A program made the position numbers and the translations under genes. From Crenobacter intestini (GTDB taxonomy: Bacteria; Pseudomonadota; Gammaproteobacteria; Burkholderiales; Chromobacteriaceae), in assembly GCF_004919095.1 (NCBI RefSeq), contig NZ_STGJ01000010.1, positions 91,559-155,558 of the forward strand: a stretch of DNA of 64,000 bases, read 5' to 3'. Shown piece after piece: positions 36,771-45,952 of the stretch. Position 1 is the first letter of the stretch. Each line of letters starts with the position of its first letter. Under the pieces are notes generated by a model that was not told where the DNA came from, did not search any database, and was given only the letters and a program-made list of their open reading frames with translations.

Positions 36771-37761
36771 GCCTGCAGCGGCCCCGGAAGTCCTGCTGTT
36801 CGAGTACGGCGGCGGCGCGCTCACCGAGACGCGGTTCGCCAGCGTCGAGGAAGGGCTCGCCTACCAGAGCCGCGCGCCGGTGCGCTGGCTCAACGTGTAC
36901 GGCGTCGCTGACACCGCGACCATGCGCGCGATCGGCGAGCGCTTCGGGCTGCACCCGCTGGTGGAGGAAGACATCCTCAATGCGCGCCAGCGTCCCAAGG
37001 TCGAGGCGTACGACGGTTACCTGTTCCTGTCCACCCGCGTGTTCTCCGAACGCGGCGCCTCCGTCCGCCTGCATTACGAGCAGGTCTCGCTGGTGGTCGG
37101 GCGGGACTTCGTGCTGAGCTTCCAGCCGCATCCCCTGGGCGTGTTCAGCCAGCTGCGCGAGCGGCTGCGCCGCGGCGACGGGTTGCTGGCCGCGCGCGGC
37201 GCCGATTTTCTGGCGTACGCGCTGATCGACGCGATCATCGACGCCTATTTCGACGTGCTCGACGCGTTCACCAGCCGGGTCGAGTCGCTCGACCGCCAGC
37301 TGGTCGCCGACCGCGGCACGCTGGTGCTGCGCGGCATCCACCGGCTGAAGTACGACGCGATCCGCCTGCGCCGCGCGCTATTGCCCTTGAGGGAGATGCT
37401 CGCGCAGATGACGCGCGGCGAACACGCACTGTTCGGCGACGAGACAAGGCTGTGGTTGCGCGACGCGTACGACCATTGCCTGCACCTGAGCGAGTCGCTC
37501 GACGCGGCGCGCGACATGGTCTCCGGCATGCTCGACCTTTATCTGTCCATCCAGTCGAACCGCCTGAGCCAGCAGATGCGGGTGTTGACCATCATCTCCA
37601 TCGTGTTCATGCCGCTGACGCTGATCGCCGGCATCTACGGGATGAACTTCGAGTACATGCCGGAGCTAGGCTGGCGCTGGGGTTACTTCGGCGTGCTCGG
37701 CCTGATGGGGGTGATCGCCGCCGCCATCGTCGGGACGTTCTGGCGGCGGCGCTGGCTGTAG
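36763..37761 (+). CDS. corA: CorA-family magnesium/cobalt transporter
   Basis: The 332-residue product has a long cytoplasmic domain, then two C-terminal membrane helices with the pore signature GIYGMNFEYMPEL (GMN near residue 294) and a basic WRRRWL tail. These define CorA. Mg2+ is the usual substrate, though Co2+ or Zn2+ efflux by ZntB-like relatives is possible. It overlaps ppx by 8 nt. Its stop is 1 nt from the convergent HDOD gene, with no terminator seen. Confidence 0.92.
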   Translation: MTEPAAAPEVLLFEYGGGALTETRFASVEEGLAYQSRAPVRWLNVYGVADTATMRAIGERFGLHPLVEEDILNARQRPKVEAYDGYLFLSTRVFSERGASVRLHYEQVSLVVGRDFVLSFQPHPLGVFSQLRERLRRGDGLLAARGADFLAYALIDAIIDAYFDVLDAFTSRVESLDRQLVADRGTLVLRGIHRLKYDAIRLRRALLPLREMLAQMTRGEHALFGDETRLWLRDAYDHCLHLSESLDAARDMVSGMLDLYLSIQSNRLSQQMRVLTIISIVFMPLTLIAGIYGMNFEYMPELGWRWGYFGVLGLMGVIAAAIVGTFWRRRWL

Positions 37762-37762
37762 T

Positions 37763-39115
37763 TCAACCCCCCTCGGCGGCGACCTTCTGCGCCCAGGCCA
37801 TCGCCTCGAGCTGCAGGCGGTTGACCGCTTCGGGCTGGCAGCCCAGCCGGGCGGCGATCGCGGCGGCGCGTGCGCTGTCGCCTTTTTCCAGCGAGAACGC
37901 GAGCGCGAGGTAGGGCGCGAACAGGCCTTGGCCGTCGATTAGCGCCGACGAGATGGTGGGTGGCAGCGACAGCGGGGCGATCGCGTCGGACAACGGCTGC
38001 TCGAACAGCGCGTCCAGCGTCGAGAACATCCCGGTGACGAACAGGTGTTCGCACTCGAGGCGGTTATTGCCCTGCGCACGGCCCAGGCTTTCCAGGAAGC
38101 GCCCGCGCCACAGCGAGCGCTCGAGCAGCGTGCGGTTGCGGCCATCCTCGCGCGGCGCGGTGTACAGCAGCAATGACAGCCAGCGGAACAGCGCCTCGCG
38201 GCCGAGCAGCAACAAGGTTTCGTCCAGCGTCTGCACCTGGCGGCTCAGGCCGTTGGCCGGCGAATTGATGAAGCGCAACAGCTTGAACAGCAGCACGGAG
38301 TCGAGCTTGAATTGCGCGTTGATCGCCTCGTTGTCGGCACCGCTGCGCAACAGGCGCAGGATTTCCATCACCCTCAACTGGCCGGTGTCGACCTTGCCGC
38401 TGCCGTGGCGGGCCGGCGCCCGGGTCAGGTAGGGGCCGCTGAACAGCACGAAGCGCTCGCTGGCGCCCTGGCTGCGCCGGCACACCTCGTAAGCCTCCAT
38501 CGAGTTGACGTTGCGCGCGTACCAGCGCGCGTGCGGGTAGCGCTGCGGCAGGCGGGCGAGCAGGGGCTCGAGCAGGTCTTCCGTCTGCGCCGAGAAGTCG
38601 AGCACGAGGAAATTCATCTCGGCGAACAGCACGTCGAGCACGGCAGGCGAAAAGCGGGTTTCCGGGAACAGCGCGGGCTCCAGCGCGAACGACAGCCCGG
38701 CCGCGCGCAGCGCCTTGATCGCGGGCAGCGCGGCCGTGAGCGCGCCGTCGTTTTCGGCCGGCGACACGATGCAGATCGCGCGCTTCTCTGCGAGCGAAGG
38801 CAGCAGCGGGTCGTCCAGCGCGTCCAGCGACAGGTTGATGAACGCGCGCCGGCGCTCGAGCAGCCTGAAGATGTCGAGGTTTTCGAGCGTCTGCAGCAGC
38901 AGCTGGTCGTGCCGGTTGAGGGTGCCGGCCGCCATCATGTTGCGGTGGCCGGCGTCACGCGGCGCGAACTCGTAGGCGACCAGTTCGTGGCGGGCGGTGT
39001 AGATCGGCTGGTGGCCGACGAAGCCGAGCGTCGCCGGCAGCGGCGCCTCGCCGTTTTCCGGCGTGGCCGGGGCGGGGGCCGCGTCGGCGCGGTTGCCGAA
39101 CAGGGATTTGAGCAT
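37763..39115 (-). CDS. HDOD-domain signalling protein with degenerate EAL-like N-terminus (copy 1)
   Basis: The 450-residue protein has an N-terminal module starting LGFVGHQPIYTARHELVAYEF, like the EAL-related part of YuxH-type proteins. It lacks clear EAL catalytic residues. A C-terminal HDOD domain follows from about residue 245 (LRVMEILRLLRSGAD, LLFKLLRFINSPANGLSRQVQTLDETLLLLG). HDOD proteins are signalling or regulatory and usually catalytically inactive. It is arranged in tandem with a close paralogue upstream (19 nt apart). Confidence 0.85.
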   Translation of the reverse strand: MLKSLFGNRADAAPAPATPENGEAPLPATLGFVGHQPIYTARHELVAYEFAPRDAGHRNMMAAGTLNRHDQLLLQTLENLDIFRLLERRRAFINLSLDALDDPLLPSLAEKRAICIVSPAENDGALTAALPAIKALRAAGLSFALEPALFPETRFSPAVLDVLFAEMNFLVLDFSAQTEDLLEPLLARLPQRYPHARWYARNVNSMEAYEVCRRSQGASERFVLFSGPYLTRAPARHGSGKVDTGQLRVMEILRLLRSGADNEAINAQFKLDSVLLFKLLRFINSPANGLSRQVQTLDETLLLLGREALFRWLSLLLYTAPREDGRNRTLLERSLWRGRFLESLGRAQGNNRLECEHLFVTGMFSTLDALFEQPLSDAIAPLSLPPTISSALIDGQGLFAPYLALAFSLEKGDSARAAAIAARLGCQPEAVNRLQLEAMAWAQKVAAEGG

Positions 39116-39134
39116 GGGCTTGCCTGGTGGAAGT

Positions 39135-40454
39135 TCAGTCGGGGGCGGTCTCTGGCGCGCAGCTGAGCGATTCCGCCCATTGTGCCGCCTCGACGTCCAG
39201 CATGCCAGCGCGGGCGAACCCGACGCCCAGCATGCGCGCGAGTGTGCCCGCCTGCGCGTCGTCGCCCGTTTCCAGCGCGCGCGCAAGGTTGAGGTGTGGC
39301 GCGAACAGGCCGCGCCCGTCGACCAGGGTCTGGCGCACCGGCACCGGCAATTCAAGCGGGGCGACGGCCTCGGCCATCGGCATGCCCAGCAGCTTGTCGA
39401 GCTCGGAGAACATCCCAGCGAGGAACAGGTGTTCGCACTCGATGCGCTTGGCGCCCAGCTCGCCGCCCAGCGTTTCCATGAAGCGGCCGCGGCGCAGCGC
39501 GCGCTCCATCAGCGCGCCGGCGGCCGCGTCCTCGTCGCCGGCGGTGAACAACAGCAGTGACAGCCAGCGCAGCAGTGCATCGCGCCCCATCAGCATCAGC
39601 GTCTCTTCCAGCGTCTGGATGCGGCGCGAGAAGCCCATCGCCGGCGAGTTGATGTAGCGCAGCAACTTGAAGAGCAGCGTCGAGTCGAGCTTGAACTGCG
39701 CCTCGATCTGGGCGACCGGCGCGCCCGAGCGCAGCAGGCGCAGGATCTCGAGCACGCGCAGCCTCGACGCCTGTGCGCGCGCGTCGACGCGCGGGCGCTG
39801 CTGGGCGAAGACGCTGCCCGAGAGCAGCAGCCGGCGGTGCCCGGCAAGCTTCAGGCAGGCCGCCAGCGCCTCCTCGGAGCCGATCCGGTCGGCCAGCAGG
39901 GTCGGGGCGGCGGGCAGGCCGCGGCCGGCGAGCGCGCCCAGGACGCTGCGGCTGTCGCCGGCGAGGTCGAGCACCACCAGGTCGGCGAGCGCGAGCAGCG
40001 ACGCGGGCAGCGGCTGGCCGTGGTCGGTGGCGGGCAGCGCGAGGCGGCCGCCGCGGGACTTGAACGCCGAGAGCCGCGCCGAGGTCGCCTCGAGCGCGGT
40101 GAAGTCTGCGCTATCGAGTGCTGGGTAGAGGATCAGGCGCGACGCGGGCAGCGCTAAGAGTTCGGGTGCGTCGACGGAAGCGGCCGTCTGCAGGCGCACC
40201 AGCGCGAAACGCGGCGAGTTCTCGCGTACCGCGCCGAGGTTGGCGAGCACCTGCAACAGCTGGCGGTCGAAGTGCGCGCCGTGCGCGCCCGTCTCGCCCA
40301 GCGCGCGGCTGAGCGAGAAGTCGTTGCCGCACAGCCTGAGCCTTGCGTCGAACAGCGCTTGCTGCCGCGCGAAGCCGATCGCCGAAGGTAGCGGCTGGTC
40401 GTCCGCCTGCGCGTGCCGCGTGCTGTCGCGGGCGCCGAAAAGGGTCTTGAGCAT
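39135..40454 (-). CDS. HDOD-domain signalling protein (copy 2, paralogue of the next gene)
   Basis: The 439-residue product shares the start (MLKTLFG) and a strongly similar HDOD core with its downstream neighbour, for example EAQFKLDSTLLFKLLRYINS and RWLSLLLFTA. Its N-terminal region (LPSAIGFARQQALFDARLRL) has diverged much more and keeps little of the EAL-like pattern. It lies 20 nt downstream of aroC on the same strand. The pair probably arose by duplication. Confidence 0.83.
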   Translation of the reverse strand: MLKTLFGARDSTRHAQADDQPLPSAIGFARQQALFDARLRLCGNDFSLSRALGETGAHGAHFDRQLLQVLANLGAVRENSPRFALVRLQTAASVDAPELLALPASRLILYPALDSADFTALEATSARLSAFKSRGGRLALPATDHGQPLPASLLALADLVVLDLAGDSRSVLGALAGRGLPAAPTLLADRIGSEEALAACLKLAGHRRLLLSGSVFAQQRPRVDARAQASRLRVLEILRLLRSGAPVAQIEAQFKLDSTLLFKLLRYINSPAMGFSRRIQTLEETLMLMGRDALLRWLSLLLFTAGDEDAAAGALMERALRRGRFMETLGGELGAKRIECEHLFLAGMFSELDKLLGMPMAEAVAPLELPVPVRQTLVDGRGLFAPHLNLARALETGDDAQAGTLARMLGVGFARAGMLDVEAAQWAESLSCAPETAPD

Positions 40455-40474
40455 GGGCCGGCCTCTTGCCTGGG

Positions 40475-41581
40475 TCAGATCGAACGGGCAGGGCCGGCGA
40501 TGCGCGGAGTGCCGACCGCGACGTCCATGTTCTGCGCGCGGTGGCGCAGCGCGTGGTCGATCAGCGTCAGCGCGAGCATCGCCTCGGCGACCGGCACCGC
40601 GCGGATGCCGACGCAGGGGTCGTGCCGGCCGTGCGTCTCCATGGTCAGCGCGTTGCCTGCCTTGTCGATCGAGCGGCGCGGCTGGGCGATGCTGGAGGTC
40701 GGCTTGATGGCGACGCCGACCTCGATGGTCTGCCCGGTCGAGATGCCGCCCAGGATGCCGCCGGCGTGGTTGCTGGCGAAGCCCTCGGGGGTCAGCTCGT
40801 CGCCGTGCTCGGAGCCCCTTTGCGCGACCGACGCGAAGCCCGCGCCGATCTCGACGCCCTTGACCGCGTTGATGTTCATCATCGCCCACGCGATGTCGGC
40901 GTCCAGCCGGTCGTACACCGGTTCGCCCCAGCCGACCGGCACGTTTTCCGCCACCACGCGCAGGCGGGCGCCGACCGAGTCGAGCGACTTGCGCACGCTG
41001 TCCATATAGTCTTCGAGGCGCGGCACGATGGCGTCGTCGGCGGCGAAGAAGGGGTTGGCCGCGACGTGCGGCCAGCCGGTAAACGGGATTTCGATCTCGC
41101 CCAGTTGCGTGAGGTGGCCGCGGATCACGATGCCGAACTTCTCGGTCAGCCACTTCTTGGCGATGGCGCCGGCGGCGACGCGCACCGCGGTCTCGCGCGC
41201 GCTCGAACGCCCGCCGCCGCGCGGGTCGCGCACGCCGTACTTGTGCCAGTAGCTGTAGTCGGCGTGGCCAGGACGGAAGGTGTCGGCGATATTGCCGTAG
41301 TCGCGCGAGCGCTGGTCGGTATTGCGGATCAACAGCGCGATCGGCGTGCCGGTGGTCCTGCCCTCGTAGACGCCGGAGAGGATCTCGACTTCGTCCGCCT
41401 CGCGCCTTTGCGTCACGTGGCGGCTGGTGCCGGGCTTGCGGCGGTCGAGGTCCTGCTGGATGTCTTCGGCACACAACTCGAGGCCGGGCGGGCAGCCGTC
41501 GACCACGCAGCCGATCGCCGGGCCGTGGCTCTCGCCGAAGGAGGTGACCGTGAACAACAGTCCCATGCTATTGCCAGACAT
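40475..41581 (-). CDS. aroC: Chorismate synthase
   Basis: Last step of the shikimate pathway: EPSP to chorismate, with reduced FMN. The 368-residue protein begins [24 protein letters not shown], contains FMN-binding [14 protein letters not shown] [31 protein letters not shown] near residues 125-145, and the C-terminal [17 protein letters not shown]. Length is typical. It heads the minus-strand block towards the HDOD genes. Confidence 0.97.
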   Translation of the reverse strand: MSGNSMGLLFTVTSFGESHGPAIGCVVDGCPPGLELCAEDIQQDLDRRKPGTSRHVTQRREADEVEILSGVYEGRTTGTPIALLIRNTDQRSRDYGNIADTFRPGHADYSYWHKYGVRDPRGGGRSSARETAVRVAAGAIAKKWLTEKFGIVIRGHLTQLGEIEIPFTGWPHVAANPFFAADDAIVPRLEDYMDSVRKSLDSVGARLRVVAENVPVGWGEPVYDRLDADIAWAMMNINAVKGVEIGAGFASVAQRGSEHGDELTPEGFASNHAGGILGGISTGQTIEVGVAIKPTSSIAQPRRSIDKAGNALTMETHGRHDPCVGIRAVPVAEAMLALTLIDHALRHRAQNMDVAVGTPRIAGPARSI

Positions 41582-41651
41582 AGAATCCCCTGCTGTGCCC
41601 GGCGCCGCCGGGCCGTTTAATTATCTAGGGATTCTACCACGCGATTGGTGA

Positions 41652-42296
41652 TTACCACGTCATCACGCCGCCGTGGCGGCGGAACCAGCCGGTCAGCGAC
41701 AGGCGCTGGCGGCGTGCCGGCAGTACCTCATGCCAGAAGCGGTCGGACAGGAACAGCACCATGGTGCCCGCTTGCGGGCGGATGTCGACCGATTGCCGGC
41801 AATCGGCGTCCAGATACAGCCTGAGCTCGCCGCCGGCGCCGGCGGGCCAGCCCTCGTTCAGGTAAAACACGGACGTCAGCGTGCGCGCGTCGTCGTCGCG
41901 GAAGCGGTCGAGGTGTTTCTTGTAGAAGCTGCCGGCCGGGTAGACCGCGAAGTGCGCCTCGAGGTCGGCAAGGCCCAGGTAGAGGCCGCGGTTCACCGCG
42001 ACCCGCAGCGCGTCCATGGTGTCGAAGTAGCGGGTGATCGCCGGCGCGTCGTCTGCCTCGTTCAGCCACAGTACCGAGTCGGAGCGGATCTCGCTGCGCA
42101 CCGCCTCGCCGCCGCCCTTGCCGACGGCCGCCGCGCGGAAGTCGCCGCCGTCCCAGCGCGCGAGGCACGCCTCGCGCAATGCCTGCACTTCTGCGGGCGT
42201 GAACACGTCGTCGACGACGACCCAGCCTTGGGTCGCGAGCGCGTCGACGATGCGGTCGGTGAGGCTGTCAGCCTGTGTGCGGTACAGCGTTTCCAT
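41652..42296 (-). CDS. 2-oxoglutarate/Fe(II)-dependent oxygenase (prolyl-hydroxylase-like)
   Basis: The 214-residue product has a 2OG-Fe(II) dioxygenase core. His128 and Asp130 (KKHLDRF), His189 (RFWHEVLPA) and Arg198 make the likely iron and 2-oxoglutarate site. LTSVFYLNEGW and GELRLYL resemble the SM-20/PKHD prolyl-hydroxylase group. The substrate is not evident. ATG 42296 is chosen for AAGGAGA 6 nt upstream. It is flanked by aroC and an alpha/beta hydrolase, and no partner is obvious. Confidence 0.82.
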   Translation of the reverse strand: METLYRTQADSLTDRIVDALATQGWVVVDDVFTPAEVQALREACLARWDGGDFRAAAVGKGGGEAVRSEIRSDSVLWLNEADDAPAITRYFDTMDALRVAVNRGLYLGLADLEAHFAVYPAGSFYKKHLDRFRDDDARTLTSVFYLNEGWPAGAGGELRLYLDADCRQSVDIRPQAGTMVLFLSDRFWHEVLPARRQRLSLTGWFRRHGGVMTW

Positions 42297-42355
42297 CTGC
42301 GTTCTCCTTTGGCTCCATGTTGCCATAAGCAGATCGCCTGAATGATGAAATACAG

Positions 42356-43282
42356 CTAGATATTTTCCCTGACGTGCGCGTAGTCGCCCAAGAGCCACGC
42401 AAGCGCCAGCGGGAAGTGGTCGGCGGCGGCGTCCGGGTGGGTGAGCAGGCTGACGTGGTCGTAGTCGTGGCGGTGGCCGAGCGCGCGAGAGAGCAGGTGC
42501 ACGCGTCCCAGGTGCGCGCCCGATTCGTCGCGGAAACGCCGCACGTCGTCGACGTGGCCGCGGCAGGGGTCGCGCGGCGCGGCGAAGTAGAGGGTAGGCG
42601 GCAGCGCCACCCGCTGGGCGGCCGCTCGGTAGTCGAAGCCGTCGTCGGCGTCGACCCACGGCGCGACCTTCGCCCAGCGCTTGCTGTCCAGGTGGCTGCG
42701 GTCGCTCTCGTTGTCGGCGCCCAAGCGCAGCTTTCTGGCCGGCAGGTAGCCGACGGCGCGGACCAGCGCGCGCGCGGCGAGGTTCCAGAACAGGTCGACC
42801 TCGATCAGCTTGTTGAGGTTCTTCACGTGCACGCTGCGCTTGCTGCCGAAGTAGACGGCGTTGGCGACCCCGGCGGCGATTTCGGGGTGGCGCGCGAGGC
42901 AGCTGTGCATGTGCACGCCGCCCCAGGAGTGGGCGACCCAGTGCGCGGGCCTGTCCGGGCGCAGGCGGCGCACCAGTGCGTGCGCGGCGGGCAGGTCGGC
43001 GCAGATCGTCTCGTGCTGGCCGTGGCGGCTCGCGCGGCTGATCGGCGGCGTGCTCTGGCCGCGCCCGCGCAGGTCGAGCACGAAGCAGTCGCAGCCCTGG
43101 GCGGCGAGCCACGGCGCGAGCCCCTTGCCCGAATCGCTATAGAAGATGCGGCCGTTGCCCATCACCCCGTGCAGCATGAGCAGCGGCGGGCCGTCTTCTT
43201 GCGTGGCGTGGCGGATGCGGCGCAGGTGCAGGCGCTCGCCGCCGCCCACGTCGATATACAGGCTTTCTTCGCGTGTGTGCAT
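42356..43282 (-). CDS. Alpha/beta-hydrolase
   Basis: The 308-residue protein has the oxyanion-hole HGVMGNGRIF near residue 39 and a nucleophile elbow AHSWGG with Ser119. Ala replaces the usual first Gly of GxSxG. A C-terminal His (HDYDHVSLLTHPD) completes the fold. It resembles lipase/esterase members of the family; the substrate is unknown. Start ATG 43282 has AGAGGG upstream, whereas the longer frame to 43318 adds a basic non-homologous tail. Confidence 0.8.
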   Translation of the reverse strand: MHTREESLYIDVGGGERLHLRRIRHATQEDGPPLLMLHGVMGNGRIFYSDSGKGLAPWLAAQGCDCFVLDLRGRGQSTPPISRASRHGQHETICADLPAAHALVRRLRPDRPAHWVAHSWGGVHMHSCLARHPEIAAGVANAVYFGSKRSVHVKNLNKLIEVDLFWNLAARALVRAVGYLPARKLRLGADNESDRSHLDSKRWAKVAPWVDADDGFDYRAAAQRVALPPTLYFAAPRDPCRGHVDDVRRFRDESGAHLGRVHLLSRALGHRHDYDHVSLLTHPDAAADHFPLALAWLLGDYAHVRENI

Positions 43283-43395
43283 GACCCTCTTTCTCGTCTG
43301 CGGCGTCTGGCGCGCCATCGGCCTGCCGCACCCGTGTAGCGGCGGCAGTCTTTCAAACGGACGATTGAATCACGTTGGCATGGCGTGTGCGAGCG

Positions 43396-44352
43396 CTATC
43401 GCCCACGGGTTCGGTGTACGCGGCCGGCGGCAGGGGGGTCGCCGTAGCGCGCGCGCCACAGCCGGCGCAGCGTGCGCGCGCTGTCGAAGCCTGCCTCGCT
43501 CGCCGCCGCCTCGACCGTCGCGCCTTGTTCGAGCGCGGCGCGGGCGCGTGCCAGCTGCAGCGCCTGCCGGTACGCGCCGACGCTGCAGCCGGCGTGCTCG
43601 CGGAACAGCCGGCTCAGGTGGCGTTCGCTGACGCAGGCGAGACGGGCGAGTTCGGCGAGCGTCCAGCCACGCGCGGGGTCCGCGTCCAGCGCGTCCTGCG
43701 CGCGGTGCACCGCCGGGTGCAGGTGTTTGCGCGCGGCCAGTTGCGGCGGCAGTTGCGGGTCGGCGCCGCTGCGCCGCGCCCACACCACCATGCGGCGGGC
43801 GACGCGGGCGGCCAGTTCCACGCCGCCCAGCCGCTCGACAAGGCGCAGCGCAAGGTCGACGCCGGCGGTGATGCCGGCCGAGGTGGCCAGCGGCCCGTCC
43901 TCGACGAACAGGCGGTTTTCCTCGACCAGCGCGGTAGGCGCGAGCGTGCGCAGCGTCGCGGTGAGCGCGTGGTGGGTGGTGCAGCGCCGGCCATCCAGCA
44001 GGCCGGCCATCGCCGCGATGAGCGCCCCCGAGCAGATGCACGCGACGCGGGTGTCCGTGCGCAGGCTACTGCCAAGCCAGTGCACCAGCCTTAGGGCCGG
44101 CTCGGTTTGATAGTCGTGCGCCTCGTTGACGGTGCCGACCAGCACCAGCAGCGCGTTGTCGGGCAGCGCGTCCGGCAGCGGGTCGATCTCGCTGACGAGC
44201 CCCAGCGAGCTTTGGCAACGCCGCTCGGGGCCGACCGTCGACAGGGTGAGCGCGAGCCCCTCGTCGGCGGCGACGCGCAGCACCTCGGCGGGGCCCGCGA
44301 AGTCGAGCGCGAGGTAGTTCGGCGTCAGCACGAAATAGACGGGTGTATTCAT
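43396..44352 (-). CDS. GlxA-type AraC-family transcriptional regulator with DJ-1/PfpI domain
   Basis: The 318-residue product has an N-terminal amidase-like DJ-1/PfpI domain with the nucleophile position in RVACICSGALIAAMAG near residue 88-102. A C-terminal AraC DNA-binding domain follows (WTLAELARLACVSERHLSRLFREHAG and a second helix-turn-helix, EAASEAGFDSARTLRRLW). This is the usual architecture of GlxA-like activators. It is the last gene of a three-gene overlapping run with a DMT permease and a hydrolase. Confidence 0.9.
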   Translation of the reverse strand: MNTPVYFVLTPNYLALDFAGPAEVLRVAADEGLALTLSTVGPERRCQSSLGLVSEIDPLPDALPDNALLVLVGTVNEAHDYQTEPALRLVHWLGSSLRTDTRVACICSGALIAAMAGLLDGRRCTTHHALTATLRTLAPTALVEENRLFVEDGPLATSAGITAGVDLALRLVERLGGVELAARVARRMVVWARRSGADPQLPPQLAARKHLHPAVHRAQDALDADPARGWTLAELARLACVSERHLSRLFREHAGCSVGAYRQALQLARARAALEQGATVEAAASEAGFDSARTLRRLWRARYGDPPAAGRVHRTRGR

Positions 44353-45239
44353 CCGGCCGCCTTGCGCCGAAAGGCGGGCAGGCGCAGCGTGCCGCTACCG
44401 GCCAACAGCGCGCCGATCAGCAGCACGCCGCCGGCGATCTGCAGGGGGCTCAGCCGCTCGCCCAAGAGCAGTACCGAGAACAGCACGCCAAACAGCGGCA
44501 CCAGCAGGCTGAACGGCGCGACCTGGCTTGCCGGATGGCGGGCGAGCAGCCGGCTCCACACCCCGTAGCCGAACAGCGTGGCGACCAGCGCCAGGTAGGC
44601 GACGGCGAACACGCTCTTCGCGGAAAACACCGACGGCCAGTCGGTCGCGCCCTGCTCGAACAGCGCCCACATCAGCGCGAAGGGCAGGATGGGCACCGCG
44701 CTTGCGTAGACCACCAGCGCGAGTGCGTCCGGCCGGTAGCCGTCGCGCACCGCACGGCGCACCACCAGGTTGGACATCGCCCAGCTGGCGGCACCGGCGA
44801 GCGTCAGCGCGAGGCCGAGCCACGGCAGCGCCTTGCCGCCGTCCAGCGCGATCAGTGCAAGCGCCGCGCTGCCCGCCACGAGCGACAGCCACTGGCGGGC
44901 GCTGACCGGCTCGGAAAGCCACAAGGCGCCGAGGAGCAGGGTGAACAGCGCCTGCGCCTGCAGCACGATGGACGCGGCGGACGCCGGCATGCCGGCCTTG
45001 ATCGCCCAGAACAGGCAGGCGAACTGGCCAAAGCCCATGGTCAGCCCGTAGGCGGCGAGGTAGCGCCAAGGCAGTGCCGGCGCACGCACCAGGAACACCC
45101 CGCAGCCGAAGGCGGCGGCAAAGCGCAGCGCGCCCAGGCCGAACGGCGGTACGCCGGCGACGCCCCACTTGATCACCACGAAATTGAAGCCCCACACCGC
45201 GACGACGGCGAGCGCGAGCAGGCGGTCCCTTATGGACAT
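44349..45239 (-). CDS. EamA/DMT-family transporter
   Basis: The 296-residue protein has ten hydrophobic helices in two EamA repeats (start MSIRDRLLALAVVAVWGFNFVVIKWGVAGVPP). The second repeat includes PFSLLVPLFGVLFSVLLLGERLSPLQIAGGVLLIGA. Such proteins export amino acids, sugars or metabolites; the substrate is unknown. It overlaps the regulator gene by 4 nt and the isochorismatase gene by 10 nt. Confidence 0.9.
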   Translation of the reverse strand: MSIRDRLLALAVVAVWGFNFVVIKWGVAGVPPFGLGALRFAAAFGCGVFLVRAPALPWRYLAAYGLTMGFGQFACLFWAIKAGMPASAASIVLQAQALFTLLLGALWLSEPVSARQWLSLVAGSAALALIALDGGKALPWLGLALTLAGAASWAMSNLVVRRAVRDGYRPDALALVVYASAVPILPFALMWALFEQGATDWPSVFSAKSVFAVAYLALVATLFGYGVWSRLLARHPASQVAPFSLLVPLFGVLFSVLLLGERLSPLQIAGGVLLIGALLAGSGTLRLPAFRRKAAG

Positions 45240-45796
45240 GCTGCGCCCTCCCGTGCGTCCAGCGCCGCGAGCGCAGCGTCAACGTCGCGGATGGTCGCGA
45301 AGCGGCCGGCGAGCACCAGCTCGGTATGCGCCTTGATGGCGGCCGCGCTGACGGAGTGCCCGTGCGCATCCTGCATCGCGAAGGTCAGCGTCGCCTCGCT
45401 GACGAAGTCGACCCGGTAGCCCAGATCGGCGGCGACGCGGGCGGTCGTCTCGCAGCACTGCTCGGTGCGGATGCCGGCGATCAGCAGGGTGTCGACGCCG
45501 CGCGTGGCGAGCCAGTCGGCGAGGCCGCTGCCGGTCAGCGCGTTGTGCACCTGCTTGATGAAGGTCGCATCAGCCTCTGCGGGCAGCCAGTCAAGCGGGC
45601 GTACCAGGCCGCTTGCCGCGTCGAACGGCCACTCGCCGTCTTCGTGCAGCACATGCACCACCGGCACGGCGCGCGCGCGGCAACCGGCGACCAGCCGGAT
45701 GAGGGCCGCGCGGAACGCGGGCAGGTCCTCATCCGACCAGTACGGGCGGTGCAGGAAGGATTGCTGGACGTCGATCACGATCAGGGCGGCGGGCAT
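45230..45796 (-). CDS. Isochorismatase-fold cysteine hydrolase
   Basis: The 188-residue product has the catalytic triad of the family: Asp9 in VIDVQQSF, Lys81 in FIKQVHN, and Cys114 in TEQCCETTAR. It is nicotinamidase/isochorismatase-like and could hydrolyse an amide or enol-ether; the exact substrate is unclear. Start ATG 45796 has AAGGAGAG upstream. It is first in a hydrolase-permease-regulator run, suggesting the substrate and exporter are linked. Confidence 0.9.
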   Translation of the reverse strand: MPAALIVIDVQQSFLHRPYWSDEDLPAFRAALIRLVAGCRARAVPVVHVLHEDGEWPFDAASGLVRPLDWLPAEADATFIKQVHNALTGSGLADWLATRGVDTLLIAGIRTEQCCETTARVAADLGYRVDFVSEATLTFAMQDAHGHSVSAAAIKAHTELVLAGRFATIRDVDAALAALDAREGAACP

Positions 45797-45952
45797 GGTC
45801 TCTCCTTGGTGGCGGGGCGTGTGGTTGACGGCCACAGCATGCGCGCCGGCAAGCGCCGCGGCGAGGGCGTACCCGGACAGGACGGGGGGCGGATCCGGCC
45901 ATGCCGTGGTGCGGCGTGTTATTCTTTTTGCATTAAAAGGAAAGGGTACGCG

